64,000 nucleotides of DNA from Diaprepes abbreviatus (taxonomy: Eukaryota > Arthropoda > Insecta > Coleoptera > Curculionidae): contig JASJET010000057.1 of NCBI GenBank assembly GCA_034092305.1, positions 15,303,501 to 15,367,500 on the forward strand, given 5' to 3'. Every line of letters begins with the position of its first letter. Within the stretch, counting starts at the first letter, position 1. A program made the translations under genes and the position numbers. Shown here piece after piece: positions 33,600 through 47,649 of the stretch. Below the pieces are notes generated by a model. The model was not told where the DNA came from and did not search any database. It saw only the letters and a program-made list of their open reading frames with translations.

Positions 33600-36500
33600 T
33601 TTCGTTCCGAGAATTGCTTATTCGTTTCGGTTATTGTTTTGAATGAATAATTTTGAATTTTGGGGATACGTCGTGTCAAAATCTGCATTTTGACAGGTTT
33701 AGTATTGCTTTTTAGCGAATTCTATCATTTCCTTTATAACTGATAAACAGTAGGGATGATTCCAGTAATAAAATAACCAGCAAGGAGGACCCCGTTGTTA
33801 TTGGGGTCTAACAGAATTTCTTCGTCGTCAGGTGCAAACTGTCCAAAATCCCTGCCTTCAGATTTATTTCAGTAAAAATAACACAAAATCTCCAAACACT
33901 GAAAAATAAGGTAACTCGACAACTGAACATAATTACCGGGATAATTTAAACGACTTTCAAGCCTCAAATTCCAAAGGAGGGCAAATATAAATTGAGATAG
34001 AAGTTTACAGTTTCTTCAGCCGAATTAAACCAGAAAAAAGTGGAAGTCACAGGAAAATGGCCTCCATTTATAACCAAGATCCTTGCTTGCGCACAACGCT
34101 AATTATATTAGACGCGTTCAATTAACACGTTTGAAAGAAATGACAACTAAAAAATACTCTTGAGCAACTACAGTCGGCTAGAATAAATTTGTTAAATAAG
34201 CCAACTCATTAATCATAGTTATTTTTAAATTAAGGAAATATATATTTCATTGCACAGCAATTTAGGCAACCCAAAAATAATCCCTCAAATAGTAGTAGGC
34301 AGAAAAGCCGAGATCTGTCTGAAAAAAAGGTAACAGGAAATTCAGTATCGATAAGAAAACAACCAAGCACAGTGTAGTAATATATCAATTATAATGGTCA
34401 AATTGATAATAAAATTTACTAAAAACTGCACTTGTGGAATGCTTTTATTCGAAGAATCTATGAAAAATTCTTAAGGAAAATGGTATTGTGTTGTTCATAA
34501 CGTAGGTATTTGTAAAAATAAAGTAAACTTAACTGAATTAGCCGTAGTTATCTTAAATGGAAATTTGAACCGTGATAAACATTAATAGGTCAAAACTAAA
34601 TTATCTTCTTTAAAATTTTCAATGTCATAGTTTATAACTATCCTTAAATTGGCAAAGTTGATCTATTTCACACGCAATTATTTGCCTTTTAGATATTGAG
34701 AAAATTCGAGAGTTTTTCTGCGATATCCTACGAAAAATAGTATTAATCTAACTAACACCCTTCTTATTTATTAACTGTTAGCACCGCTACTATTTCGTTT
34801 TGCGCTCCGCTTATATGAGAGCCTTAATTTTGAATTAGCTTTAAAACAAATTAGTAACACTTTCCTAAGCCGCTTCTTAATAAAATATCATATGACTAGA
34901 TCGTAGATTATTGTAAATATTTGTTTATATCCTTTTATGACAATCAAAGTAGCACACTTATTCTACTAAATAGGTAAGTAAAACAATTAACGTGAAGTTG
35001 TTTTGCTGCAGATGACTTTAAATTTAATTGTCGCCCAATGACAGTAAGATAATGGATCAATAGTTTTGTTATTTGGTTAATTAACGTGAAAATATGTTGC
35101 TTCTTTGACACCTTTACTCATTCTAGTACATTTAAGAGGTAAAGTAATATTTTCAAAAGTTGAACACATCATTTTGTATCTTAGTCAAATAATTTCATCT
35201 TTCGGTGAAGCTAACTTTTATCTTTAAATTTCTTCACAAAAACGATACTAAATTTTTCATGTAATTTTTTATATATACTTATTACTATATGGCCATCAAC
35301 TTCTTAAATAAAAACCTAAATTTTCATTTAAAAAGTGTCACCTTTTAAAAACAAAAGTGTAAGCAATTTGCTATAAGGATGTTACGAGAAAGAAAGAGAT
35401 GAGATCTTAAAATTAAATTGACGATACTCTGTATCATCTATTATGGATTGTACTGAAAACTTAAATATCTATAAAAATAGAGATATATGCCCGTATTTAA
35501 AAAGTAAATGTGTATTAAAAGTTTAGTGAAATATAAAAGAAATTTATTTCTCGTAATTTTTAAATTTTTCCCAGTACCTCAGAAAAATCTTTTAATTCTG
35601 CAAACAATCCAAAATTGGCGAGTTTTTTCTAACTGAAACAATCCCTTACCTCTTATAATTTTGGGGATGGAAATATTGGGATTACTCAAAATGAACACTC
35701 TTTACATGCGGTCAAAATTTTATGTGGTTTTGTTGAAGTTGATTTTAAAAGGCAGCATTAGCCAAGATCAGTAACATATTTATTATTTACTATGACGACC
35801 TTGGTAAAGCAATTAAAAGCATTTAATTTTACATCATAATCTACATAATATTAAAAAAGAGGATGCGGCAGGTAACAGATGATCAATATTATAAGCCCGT
35901 TGTTAACTATCGAATAACGATTAAAAAATGTATACAAAACAGAATTATAATTTAGTAGTTACCATTATCTACAAGCCATTTAAACACCCGGAGAAAAACA
36001 ACATTTTTAGATTTGAGTCCTTGTTGGCGATTAACTCTAATTTACTTTGAAAAATTAAAAATAAAGATTTGTAAATGAGTTGTCTCAAAATAGAAAAATT
36101 TCCAATAATACCTTCTCTCGTGAAAATCACAGAAAACATTCAACATCTTTGGATAAATCTTTTCCCTTTACTCCACTAGCTTTAGCGCTAGCGATAGTTT
36201 TTAATGTATTATTAGCTTTAATGTTAGAGTGAGTTTTTAAGGCCATTAGGATTACGTATAGCATGAAGAGTCATTGCTGCCAGCGTAAACCTGATTCAAC
36301 GACGAACAGCCGCGCCTGTAATATGTTAAAAAACATGTTAAAATATTCATTTTCGTCGGACTGAAATTTTGAAGACTGTTTATTTAGATCATTTATAATA
36401 ATAAATGCAGTGGATTGGATTTGAAAAGAAAACTCAACATAGTGCCATATCCTAGTTATTATGGACTAGGCACTTTTAGATCTATTTTTAAAACATACGA

Positions 36501-37125
36501 TATTCGTAAAAAACTTTACAGCCATTTATATGAAAGGTGCTGGTCCGTTGTTTTGCTGAACGATTTTTTGTTTGAACGGTCGTTTGTTTTAAAACAAAAT
36601 TTAAAAAGTTCTTATTTACTATAGCAAAAAGAATGATTTAAATTTGCTAAAAAAATGTGTATTTCACCCTTAATTGTCGTTACACTAAAATCTGATATAT
36701 TGGAGTATCGCGTACTTTTAACATTTAATTGGTTAACAAATTAGTTGAAAACGGATTTTTGAGTATTCAACAGTAAATTTAACAATTGCAAGTGAATTTC
36801 CTGTGCTATCTAAACTGTTTGTCAAGTAAAACATCTGGTCATGAGACTTGAGTCTTCGATTTTAATACAAAATTATATTATATAGTAGTTGCTTCATAAA
36901 CATATACTTAAAATCGTTCCGACGAATCGGCATTAATTTTTAAGATACAAGCAATTAAAAATTCATTTGTTCTAGACCTAATTGTTGGGGTTAATATGTT
37001 GAGCGACTGTCACCCTGTATGTTGGAGTTTAAATTTCACTGCGGACGTTTTATTTTATAATTTTGTTTATTTTATTAATAAATATTTTATTTATGATTCA
37101 AAATTTGTTGAAAATTATTCGTTTC
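33600..37125. other. long stretch with no recognised gene
   Basis: AT-rich non-coding DNA. I see no ORF with family resemblance, no repeat array and no element ends that I could pair. Confidence 0.5.
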
Positions 37126-37825
37126 TTTTTTGAAATGAAAATTCTAAAAAAAAACGTGTGTTTCTTGCAGATTCTGAGTCGCTGAATTTGAATTCGGTCT
37201 TAGAATTGCTCCATCATATGACATTTTTTAAATAGCCTAACCTAAAAGTGTAAAAAACGCGATTTTGGCTTATATTTGAGGTTATGTATCATCGCGACAT
37301 TCTTTTTTTCTCAAGAAAACTCTACATTCCATCTTAGAATATACCTTAACTTTTCAAATGCTACTGAGTTTGCTCAAATACCTTTTGTAATCGATAAGCT
37401 TGTAAGCGATAATTCTGATAAATCATGGATGTTTTAAACCTATCAAAGCATCGCTCAATCTAAATTTATCATTAGTTTGGCAAAATAAATTTATTTAAAC
37501 AATTTGTTTAAACAAATAATTGCAAAATTCATTATGTTTTAAATAAATGCTTCCATAGCATTTTACAAAAACAAATATGTTCAAAGGAGTCGTTATTGTT
37601 ATTACAATATAGTTTGTTATAAATAAAGTAAAAATAAAAAGTCTTTAACGATATGTATTTGTAGAATGACTAAAATGTGGTCGGACTTGCATTGTCTTTA
37701 TTTTTATTTTTACGACGTTTCGATTAGGTTGTATCTCTAGTCGTTATCAAATAGAAACTGAATGTTTTGTCTTAAGACTACGAGCTTATATAGGGATTGT
37801 GTCCATTGAAGGGCAACGTTTCGCT

Positions 37826-38160
37826 TCACTGTACACACCTCAATGATTTGATGTTATAAAGTAGTGGTTGCCAAAGATTAGGTATCTCAACACTCGGTTT
37901 ACTGAAGATTCCATTATTGTTTTTAATGTATGCTGCTTCTATAAATTTTCTTTTTTTCATGTTGGGTTCCATATATATTGCCGCAGCCTCAGACCATTTT
38001 ATATGGTGTTGTTTATACCAGACGTGTTCTGCAGTACCTGATCTCGACGTTTCCTCTTTTTGTGTATGAGTTTTATGTTCCTTAATTGTAACTCCTAGCG
38101 GTCGTTTGGTTTCTCCAATATACATTTCACCACACTCACATGGAACTTTGTTTTGTTTTT
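37826..38160 (-). pseudogene. PLE GIY-YIG endonuclease (left arm copy)
   Basis: The minus strand encodes MYIGETKRPLGVTIKEHKTH, H-I-K-W-S-E, RKFIEAAYIKNNNGIFSKPS and W-Q-P-L-L. These correspond to the YIG strand, the R..EH helix and the E-A/N block of PLE GIY-YIG endonucleases that nick target DNA. The C-E-C-G-E motif precedes. About 30 bp present in the right-arm copy (encoding LKTTDKKECVYK) are missing upstream, shifting the frame. Confidence 0.85.
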
Positions 38161-38285
38161 GCTAAATGAGCTCTAAGGGTATTTCCTGATTTAAAGGCTG
38201 TTTTTATATTATAACTACTGGCAATTCATCTTATTTTCTTCGACGTTCCCTTAATGTACGGAATTGTGAAGAAGAAATGTGTTTC

Positions 38286-38763
38286 TTAATGTCCAGTGTT
38301 CCTTGTTCTATAATTATTTATAACATCGTCAATTAGTTTTAATGGATAACCATTCTGTTTTAAATCAGATTTAATATTTGCTACCTCTTTTTCCAATGAT
38401 TTGGCATTATTACATATAGATATAGCGCGATTATAGCGGTTGCGTATAATTCCTCGTTGTGTTACAACAGAATGATTAGAACTATGATTAAGATATTGTC
38501 CAGTATGTGTTGGCTTTCTGTATACTGAAGTTTTAATAGTTTCGTTTGAACGGTTCACCATGACATCTAGGAAGGGCAATTGATCATTTACCTCTTTTTC
38601 TATGGTAAACTTAATTGTAGGTCGAATGGTATTCAGATGTTTCAGGAAATCATTAAGATCTTGATCATTGCCCTTTCATACGATGAAAGTATCATTGACA
38701 TATCTCAACCAGACTTTCGGTTTTACTGTTGCCGTTTCTATGGCATGAGTTTCGAACCATTCC

Positions 38764-38768
<5 letters not shown>
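38286..38768 (-). pseudogene. PLE reverse transcriptase, C-terminal half
   Basis: Continues the RT on the minus strand right of the nested insertion: MEWFE at the junction, then K-V-W-L-R-Y-V-N-D-T-F-I (motif C, with N in place of the first D of YVDD), followed by MPFLDVMVNRSNETIKTSVY and RKPTHTGQYLNHSSNHS. The linker toward GIY-YIG ends near 38,290. Substitution of the first catalytic aspartate of motif C would inactivate it even without the insertion. Confidence 0.8.
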
Positions 38769-39650
<882 letters not shown>

Positions 39651-39654
39651 TGCA

Positions 39655-40367
39655 TTATACGCAACCTCTATAATCGCGCTATATCTATATGTAATAATGC
39701 TGAATCATTGGAAAAAGAGGTAGCAAATATTAAATCCGATTTACAACAGAATGGTTATCCATTAAAACTAATTGACGGTGTTATAAATAATTATAGAACA
39801 ACGAACACTGGACAGCAAGAAACACATTCTTTCTTCACAACTCCGTACATTAAGGGAACGTCGGAGAAAATAAGATGAATTGCCAGTAGTTATAATATAA
39901 AAACAACCTTTAAATCAGGAAATACCCTTAGAGCTTACTTAACAAAAACAAAACTTAAAACTACCGATAAGAAAGAATGTGTTTACAAAGTTCCATGTGA
40001 GTGTGGAGAAATGTATATTGGAGAAACCAAACGACCGCTAGGAGTTACAATTAAGGAACATAAAACTCATACACAAAAAGGGGAAACGTCGAGATCAGGT
40101 ATTGCAGAACACTCCTGGGATAAACAACACCATATAAAATGGTCCGAGGCTGCGGCAATATATATGGAACCCAATATGAAAAAAAGAAAATTTATAGAAG
40201 CAGCATACATTAAAAACAATAATGGAATCTTCAGTAAACCGAGTGTTGAGATACCTAATCTTTGGCAACCAGTACTTTGTAACATTAAATCATTAAGGTG
40301 TGTACAGTCCCTATATAAGCTCGTAGTCTTAAGACAAAACATTCAGTTTCTATTTGATAACGATTAG
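39655..40367 (+). pseudogene. PLE RT-linker and GIY-YIG endonuclease (right arm copy)
   Basis: The plus strand begins within the linker (R-A-I-S-I-C-N-N-A, then LEKEVANIKSDLQQNGYPLK), passes a stop in the middle (EKIR* near 39,875) and continues KTTDKKECVYKVPCECGEMY, IGETKRPLGVTIKEH and RKFIEAAYIKNNNGIFSKPS to the end. Both Y-K-V-P-C and MYIG strands are present, so this is the more complete endonuclease copy of this element. It reads outward from the centre, opposite to the left-arm copy. Confidence 0.85.
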
Positions 40368-41109
40368 AGATACAACCTAATCGAAACGTCGTAAAAATAA
40401 AAATAAAGACAATGCAAGTCCGACCACATTTTAGTCATTCTTCAACATTGTTTACAACCTTCAAACAAATGTATTTGTAGACTTTGTAGAATATAGTTTT
40501 CTAAAGGCTGTATATCAATTATTTTCTAATGATCGTTTGAGGTTTTTTTAAATTGCAAAATTAATTGTATATGATTTTGGTTACAATAAAATATATCGCA
40601 ATACCGTTAATGACTCCTTTAAACGTATTTATATTTGTAAAATCCATTTATTTAAAAAAAAAATGAATTTGTTTGAACAAACTTATTTTGAAAAACTAAA
40701 AATAAATGTAGAATGAGCAAAGCTTTGACAGCCTTAAACATCCATGGTTTATCAGAATGTTTAAAAGGTCACGAAAAGAGAAAGTTTCCAAAAATTCCTG
40801 CAATATGAAATTTTCAAAATTGCGTATTTCGAAGACAAAGAAATATATCTGTACACACTCAAAGGCATTTGAAAGAGTAAGACTTCTACTTTAAGATGCT
40901 ATATATAATTTTTTGAGAACAAAAAATGTCGCGATTATACATAATCTCTAATATAGGCCAAAATCACGTTATTTGCCTTTTTTGGTTAGGATATTTAAAA
41001 AATTTGATGTGATGAAGCAAATCTGAGGATTCAGTGATCCAAAATCTACAGGAAATTACTTTTCTTATTCAATGTACAAATTTCACAACGTGCTGTGTAA
41101 TCGGTGCCT

Positions 41110-44100
41110 AAGGTAAACATGAATTTATAATTGTGGATGTCTTAAAAACTAGAGCCCGTTTGTTTAAACAATTGTAGAAAAAGGTACATGTTTCTTTTTA
41201 TATATATATATATATTTTTTATAAAATCGGAGAATATAAAACCTGAAGGTCCTATGATTCGTTGTTATATAAATAACTAATAGGGTTATACTGTAACATG
41301 AATGCCTGCCATTATTATAACGGGTTATTTCAATTTAAAGATTGAACCATTATAGTAATAATCCATTACTATTTTGGTGACATAATCACCAAATCTACTT
41401 TCTAGTTTCTTTCATTAAAAAGCCAATGCTGCAATTTTTTTAAAGCTTGTCGCTTAAAACTGTAATTAATACAAGTTTTACACCTAAAATCTTTGATGAC
41501 AAATACATTATTATAATTAGAATAATCGTCTTGAAAATAACTATTATAACCATATTAGTGATTAATGTTACTAAGTAGCCCTGTTATTTCCCTATTTGTC
41601 TTCTGCATATGTTATTGTTATATGTGTCATTGTGTTAAAAAGATGTATTTCTATTATTTTATGCACTGTCATTTTAAACCCTTAAGTGTCAGTTAGAAAT
41701 AAGTGTTCCATTCATGTTAATTAATAACATTTTTGTAAAAAAACTTTTTTCAGGTAATGTTCGTAATTCAATAACACTCTTATTGGCTACCATCTATATT
41801 CATAGGTTAATAACTATGACGTGCTTTACCTTGTAAATGTACTTAAGCAATCTTTAAATTTGGCAACACTGTGCTGCTCTGTATATTCTCTGTATGTACT
41901 AAATGTATGCTTCATTGTTTCCAGCACCAAGCCGCCGCTCAAGCTCTGGTGAGTGAGAATTAAAGCTTTCTTTTTTTCTCAGTTCTCACCCTTTCATACC
42001 TACTTCCCTTGCCTGTTGCATGTTTATTTTAGAGCTTAATTACTTTTTTCTCCTTCTTATTCATGTCGTTTTTTATTGTACAAAGCCATAAGTTACTTTA
42101 CCTCTACATAATTAAGCATTTCTATTCATATTACTCTAAAAAAATAGACATGTTTTTCACCTGTATTAGAAAAATAATACCTTAAACTACATGAATCTTA
42201 TTTTTTAGGGTTTGGTTACTCTCAAATAAGGAATTTTAGAGTCAACGAAACTTAAATGTTTTAGACTTTTTACACACAAGATGTACGCATTGTTTTGCCT
42301 TCTAAACACCCATTTTTAGTAATTTAAATATAAATAATATACAAATTAAATAAGTTATATATGGTAAAGTGACTTTTGACTCATATTGTATGTAGGTGTT
42401 CCGTACAAAAATGCTTGAATTTTACCATTGAAAACTTGATTTTAATCTAAGCATTCATTGATTAACATTGAAGCATTATTCTCTTCACTTTATATCGATC
42501 AAAATGTTTCAATAATTTTATTAGCAATATTTTCAAAAAGTCTTACAACAAGAAGTGGAACCACCTTCAACTAACTTTGCTTTTATTAATTGAAATGGTA
42601 TAATATTTTCTTAAGCACAATTGTTTAACAAAAAACCAATGAAATACTTAGGTTCAAATTTCATAGTTATCTTCTTTTGTGCATCAAATATTTAAAAAAT
42701 TGTTGAAAAAAGTTAATAAATTATTAAAGAAACTGGGCTACGGTGAATTTAAACTACTAATTCTTTAAAAATTTTAAATAGCTTAACATATTTTCTCTGC
42801 CTTCCCTTCTAGCTAAATATTTTTCCCGATTGTACTGCGTCAGCAAGTCAGGTAAAAGATTTTTTTATTGCTGATTAAGAACAGAGTTACAATTTTCTTT
42901 ATAGTTCATCAGTTCTTCACAAATTAAGAGAAAATGTTCGCAAAATTGAGAAGCTTAAAAGTCTTTAATTGCAAATTCCCGTTTGACTATTCATTTAAAT
43001 TACAAATTGCTTTTTTTAAAAAACAAGATTAAATGCTTCTAAAGAAAACCTAAATATCTTTAAATATGCCCATGCTTTGCAATCAGCTTTAGGAAGCTTC
43101 TAGTTCTATGTCAACTTATTGATTGATGGACTTATCGAATACAAGTAATTTAATAACATCTTGAAGAGAGCCAAAAGCTCAGTGTCATTGATTCCTAAAA
43201 AATCTTCAAATCAATCGAGCACCATCCTGATTAGAATGTGTGCGATAGGTATCAATAACTAAAAAAATGCATCAGAAATTTAGTTTCAAAGAATTCACAA
43301 CAAAACTTGAACTTATGAAATTTAACTTTTACCACCAAGTTTTAAAAAAGTTTCATGGATTTTTGTCGATATATTTAAAAAAATATTTGTCGATAAGTTA
43401 AGAGTTTGGTGAGATGGATGACAATTCTAATGAGGAAATTTGCGTAATAAATACAAAAATTTTAGTGAAAATGTCAAGAAATAGAAACGCTCGTATGCTA
43501 CATGTTATTTTTCATGCATTGGTCTAAAAATTTCTATGCTTTGTACATTATACAAAAAAAAAATTAAAACTTTTGGATGTTTTTAGTATTTATGCGATTT
43601 TAAGAAAAAAATCTGCAGACTGAAATTGTCGGAGGGTATTTTTTTAGAAAAAGAAATCATATGTTATCTATAAATATAGAAAACTGTGTTAGTTATATAT
43701 CTGGGACTAATTTAGAAAGTGATAAAATATCAACTTAGCTGTTTATTACCGAACTTAATTTGTATTGTCTGATAAGGACAGTGAAAGTCCGACAATTGAA
43801 TCACTATTAGGAGAGGTGCTTATTTATATTTTTTCAGTTACTTTCAAGTAGAAATTGAAACACAGCCTTAAAATTGGAAACATTTTTAATTCAATAGTTG
43901 TTAGGCTAATTATTTTTGTCGCATATGTTTCGAATCATACCGAAAAAAAATTATAGTATAAAAAGTATAGTGACCTATGAAAGTAGAAATATCTCGGGAC
44001 CAATTAAAATAAAAAAGAAACAAAACAGCTTGGAACTTGAGAAATGACCAAAGGTTTCCTTAGCTGAAGAGTAAAGGTTTTTGGTTTTGCTCTGAGAGAA

Positions 44101-44785
44101 AATTGCACGAGAAACAATTTTTTCCAAGTGTTCTAGCTGCATTAGTGAAAAGTTCGTCTATATAATATAATCAGTACTATAGCATCAAACTTTTAAAAAC
44201 TGAAAATTAAAACAGAAATCTATACTTTGTAAAATTCGATTGAATGTCAAGACTTAGATTTTCCTGTGGCACGATTTAATGAAGATCGCATTAAAAAATG
44301 CTGAATATTCTTTACATTAGGACCTGAAAAACTAAAAGAATAGTAAAAATATGACAAAAGAATATAATAAATCACATTTAATTCATGACAAATATCTGAG
44401 AAAAGCATTTTAGAGAAATATATTAATCAAAGTTAAGAAAATTCTAAAATATAAGAGATGTATATCAGAAGTTTAAGAAATACTTTGGAGATTAATTTTA
44501 TATTATATCGGCAATAGCAATGATGGCACCACTTAAATTCACCATTCTCAATATGCTATTTGTCGGGTTTTAAAACGAATTATTAAGTCGTACGAATTGG
44601 TTATGTTTTTCATTTATAACAGAAGCGAAGCGGTTAATTAAACTAAATATATAGAAACTTGGGATCCAATTGTAATATTCAGGCTGTTATTAGTTTGAAA
44701 ATCAGTAACTGATATAAAGAGGTAAGAATACATGTAAATTCTAACACAACGATCCTCGTGGCATTTACGAGAAGACGCAAACTAA
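41110..44785. other. long stretch without recognised gene; candidate microexon at 41,925
   Basis: AT-rich non-coding sequence. The only gene-like signal is a 24-nt GC-rich segment between good splice sites (listed separately). Confidence 0.5.
41925..41948 (+). other. candidate 24-nt microexon
   Basis: The segment is preceded by a pyrimidine-rich acceptor (CTTCATTGTTTCCAG) and followed by donor GTGAGT. It is 24 nt, a multiple of three, and markedly GC-richer than the surrounding kilobases. The three reading frames give HQAAAQAL, TKPPLKL or PSRRSSS, all open. No neighbouring exon was identified, so a chance match remains possible. Confidence 0.35.
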
Positions 44786-44789
44786 AAAT

Positions 44790-45480
44790 GGAATGATACT
44801 GAGCTTTACCAAAGGGGTTAACTATCTGGGAGTAAGAATAGACCAGAAACTGACCTGGAATAGCCATATTGAAAAGATTCTTCAAAAGGGCAATTACGGC
44901 AAGCTGGACAGGTTGGAGAATCTTTGGAGAAACTTAGGGTTTGAGACCGAAAATGATCTTATGGTCAAATACATAATTATATATGCCTATTTAGTATGGT
45001 GGCCAAAGATACAGTAAGCAGCAGCTCAAGGAAAGCTGCAAAAAATTAAGAGGTTAGCCAGTGTAGGAGTTGTAGAATGCGAATGGGTCGTTAAGGCTTT
45101 CTTGGGGGCTTTGCTATCATGCCTCACAGCAGCAACAGAGTAAATGCTGAACCTGTCTTCAATACACATGTTTCTAATGAGGGCAGCAGCAACATATGCC
45201 TCTAAGTTGTTTCAAATAGACAACCTCAAACTGGAAAATGTGTTGGGAATATGAAGATTCTGGATACAATTCCAACAGACTCCATATCAAAACCGACAGA
45301 CGGCATGATTATTAGATAGTGATTTTGGCGTGAACTGTGAAGTAGCGAGCGAAGAGGGATTCAGGATAATAGAGGAGGTTGAAGTGGGTGTATTCGGCCT
45401 TGGCTTGCAAAATCTCCAGGAAACATCCCACCGTGTCACAAATGCATGCATTTCAAATCTGTTCCTACGAGTGTCTGGAT
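44790..45480 (+). pseudogene. I-group LINE reverse transcriptase C-terminal remnant
   Basis: VNYLGVRIDQKLTWNSHIEKIL opens the fragment: the block after the RT palm in Jockey/R1/I-type LINEs. After IIIYAYLVWWPKIQ and a stop come AQGKLQKIKRLASVGVV and a poorly preserved L-L-S-C-L-T-A region, then a decayed stretch to about 45,480. It corresponds in position to the YATTVWWRST...QKMTCVGILSAMRTTP part of the LINE at 61.6-63.6 kb and probably belongs to the same broad clade. The palm motifs and RNase H are missing. Confidence 0.7.
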
Positions 45481-45569
45481 AGGAGTGAATTTATTCACAC
45501 TTGCTTAAATGCTGTTAAATTATAGAGTAGTTTTCGAATTTTTATTTACGAAAAACAACCATCCTTAAA

Positions 45570-46350
45570 TGCACACCATCCGCTTCTTCACAATTATTTA
45601 GAACTGAAATTTTCAATTACTCGCTGGAGCATCGCTCTTGGAATTGCATGGATTTCGTCTGTGATTATTCGGTTTAAAACATCTAAATTGGGTGGTAATG
45701 GGTTGAAAACCTTACTTTTTTAGTAGCCCAAGAGAAAAAAATCAGCAGGCGTTAAATCTGAGTTGGCGGTACCAAAGAATTATTCGTTACGTGGTTGCGT
45801 TCTCGTTTAAATTTCTGGAGCCAAAAAAGTCCGGATCATATGAAATTAACAGTCTGAGTGCGACTACGGTTATCCTCAAAAAAAGGGACTAATTATTCCT
45901 TTACTTGATATTGCAACCCAAATGACAATCTTAGGCGAGTGTAGGGGTTCTGCCGCAGTTCCAGCGGATTGTCAGGAGCAAAATATCTGCAATTTTGTTT
46001 GCTCACTTGGTCGTTGATGTGGAAATTCGATTCTTCACAGAATCATGTGTTATTGAAACTCCTAAAACGTTTATTCATTGTTTTGCAGAATTCAAGTCGT
46101 TTAGCTGGATCATCGGGCTTCATTTCTTGCACAATAAGAATATTGAGGGATGAAGATGTAAATATTTGCAAATAATGCGATGGTTCAGTGTTTCCAGTCT
46201 CTTCAAACTTGCGTACCCAATGTTTGATCCAATTAACACTTGGCACATTCATCATGGTAGTTACATTGAAATGTATCCTGTACAGACGTCGAACAATAGT
46301 GTAGGAATCGTTGTTTTTATAAAACGCTCACAGGCAAAATGTGCGCTTTA
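45570..46350 (-). pseudogene. Tc1/mariner-like transposase with DUF4817-type HTH
   Basis: Minus-strand blocks: VPSVNWIKHWVRKFEETGNT (near 46,245), an N-terminal helix-turn-helix of the type annotated DUF4817; IVQEMKPDDPAKRLEFCKTM (near 46,120); FCEESNFHINDQVSKQNCRY (near 46,020), where the first catalytic aspartate is replaced (expected D-E); F-F-E-D-N-R; and a weak C-terminal L-L-K-K-V-R-F-S-T-H-Y-H-P block (near 45,710). Several stops are present. These elements encode DDE transposases distantly related to mariner. Confidence 0.7.
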
Positions 46351-46474
46351 GTCCCGTGAAACGTTCCATAGTTACTAAAAATCAACCGTTTGATATCACT
46401 CCCCTCCCCCCCGCTATCAGTATTTGGTGCTCAACAGTTAACATAAAAAAAACGACAAACATTCTGAGACACCC

Positions 46475-46476
46475 AT

Positions 46477-46545
<69 letters not shown>
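46475..46545. repeat. (TA)n microsatellite, ~71 bp
   Basis: One interruption (AA near 46,490). Lies immediately beyond the 3' end of the PLE at 46,546-47,284. Confidence 0.96.
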
Positions 46546-46547
<2 letters not shown>

Positions 46548-47284
46548 CGAAGGTTTTCGGGCATCCCGTGTATGTGCTGAGCCCCTCTCAGGACTGTACA
46601 TCAGCTGACGTTTTGGTGAAATCTCATTCACCATTTTCAAAGCTCACTGTACGGCGTCCACGAGCGAACTGACGCCTGCGACTCGGGTGCTCTCGGTCCC
46701 GTGTGCGCGTCGGACGCGTTCGTTTTCCGAATGGTTCCGGCCAATCGGGTTGCGAGACCTGCTGCGCGTCATCGGTCCTGTTGCCAGTGTTTGGGGTTGC
46801 GTTGCTGAGTTGTAATCTGTTTCGTTACTAAGTGGTACTGGTTGATATTTTGTAAGAAGATTTTTCCAAGTATTGGGCATTCGCTGGCTATCATCTCTGC
46901 TATATAAGTTGTTGGGCTCCTTTGAAATTTGAATGGCTTCCCTTATAACTCTTGTGGACAGGTTTTCACATCTCGATAGCATTTTTGTTCCTGAGAAATT
47001 TATCTTATGTCCTGTGTTTAACCAGTATTGAGCTTGAGCAGAAGAAGTTGTTTTTTGCTTGATAGCGTTCATATGTTCGTCTCTTCTGGCGCTTATTTTA
47101 CGGTTGGTTTGGCCTACGTAAGATGAGCTGCATTCTCCGCATGGAATTTCGTACACTCCCTGGTTTTCTATAGGGATTCTTTAGGTGTTTGCAAGAGATC
47201 TTTTACTTTACGATCGGTGGTGAAAATGGTTTCAATGTTGTGTCTCTTGAGAATTTTTGCAATCTTGCCTGTGGTGCCTCTTAC
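46546..47284 (-). mobile_element. Penelope-like element 3' part (third family) between (TA)n tracts
   Basis: Encodes a GIY-YIG domain on the minus strand: YEIPCGECSSSYVGQTNRK, R-R-D-E-H, LNTGHKINFSGTKM, STRVIREAIQISKEPNNLY and NTWKNLL. Upstream, VKDLLQTPKESL precedes after one stop near 47,165. A basic C-terminal extension (TRSRSRNPIGRNHSENERVR) is unusual for the other PLEs here. The 3' region has a hairpin GGTGAA/TTCACC followed by AAAACGTCAGC, like the arm hairpins of other PLEs. The RT is missing. Both ends coincide with (TA)n tracts. A second copy of this family is at 59,726-60,440. Confidence 0.8.

Positions 47285-47349
<65 letters not shown>
47285..47349. repeat. (TA)n microsatellite, ~65 bp
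   Basis: Right boundary of the PLE 3' part; interrupted by one AA near 47,294. Confidence 0.96.
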
Positions 47350-47354
<5 letters not shown>

Positions 47355-47399
47355 GATAGCCAAGTACCGCTAAAAGCTCCCAGTTCATACACCTACGAG

Positions 47400-47640
47400 T
47401 CTAAGTTGACATGGGAGTATAGGCAGGGAAGCCTTACAACAATTGACAAAGAATACCAGGGTAACCTTAAAGTGGATGCCAGGGCAAAAGGGAATCCAAG
47501 GAAATGGGGAACCCGACAGCCTCGCAAAAGGGACCAAAACTCCATTTCTCGGCCCTGAGGCTTCTTGTGGATTACCAAAAAGCCATATTGGGCAGAAGCT
47601 CTAGAAGTGGAAACAAAATTAAATAAAAAATAAGGTTGAA
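47400..47640 (+). pseudogene. LINE RNase H fragment
   Basis: The plus strand reads VTLKWMPGQKGIQGNGEPDS and LAKGTKTPFLGPEASCG. This is the C-terminal RNase H motif (W-M-P-G-H.G..GN..AD.LA) of I-group LINEs, with the usual H replaced by Q and the catalytic N-E-x-A-D weakened to N-G-E-P-D. It continues as scattered codons into about 47,640. It may belong to the same clade as the fragments at 44.8 and 61.6 kb. Confidence 0.65.
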
Positions 47641-47649
47641 TCGTACGCC

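Noticed and set aside
46546..46640. Hammerhead ribozyme in the third PLE family
   Set aside because: Hairpin and AAAACGTCAGC are present, but neither CUGANGA nor GAAA is intact.
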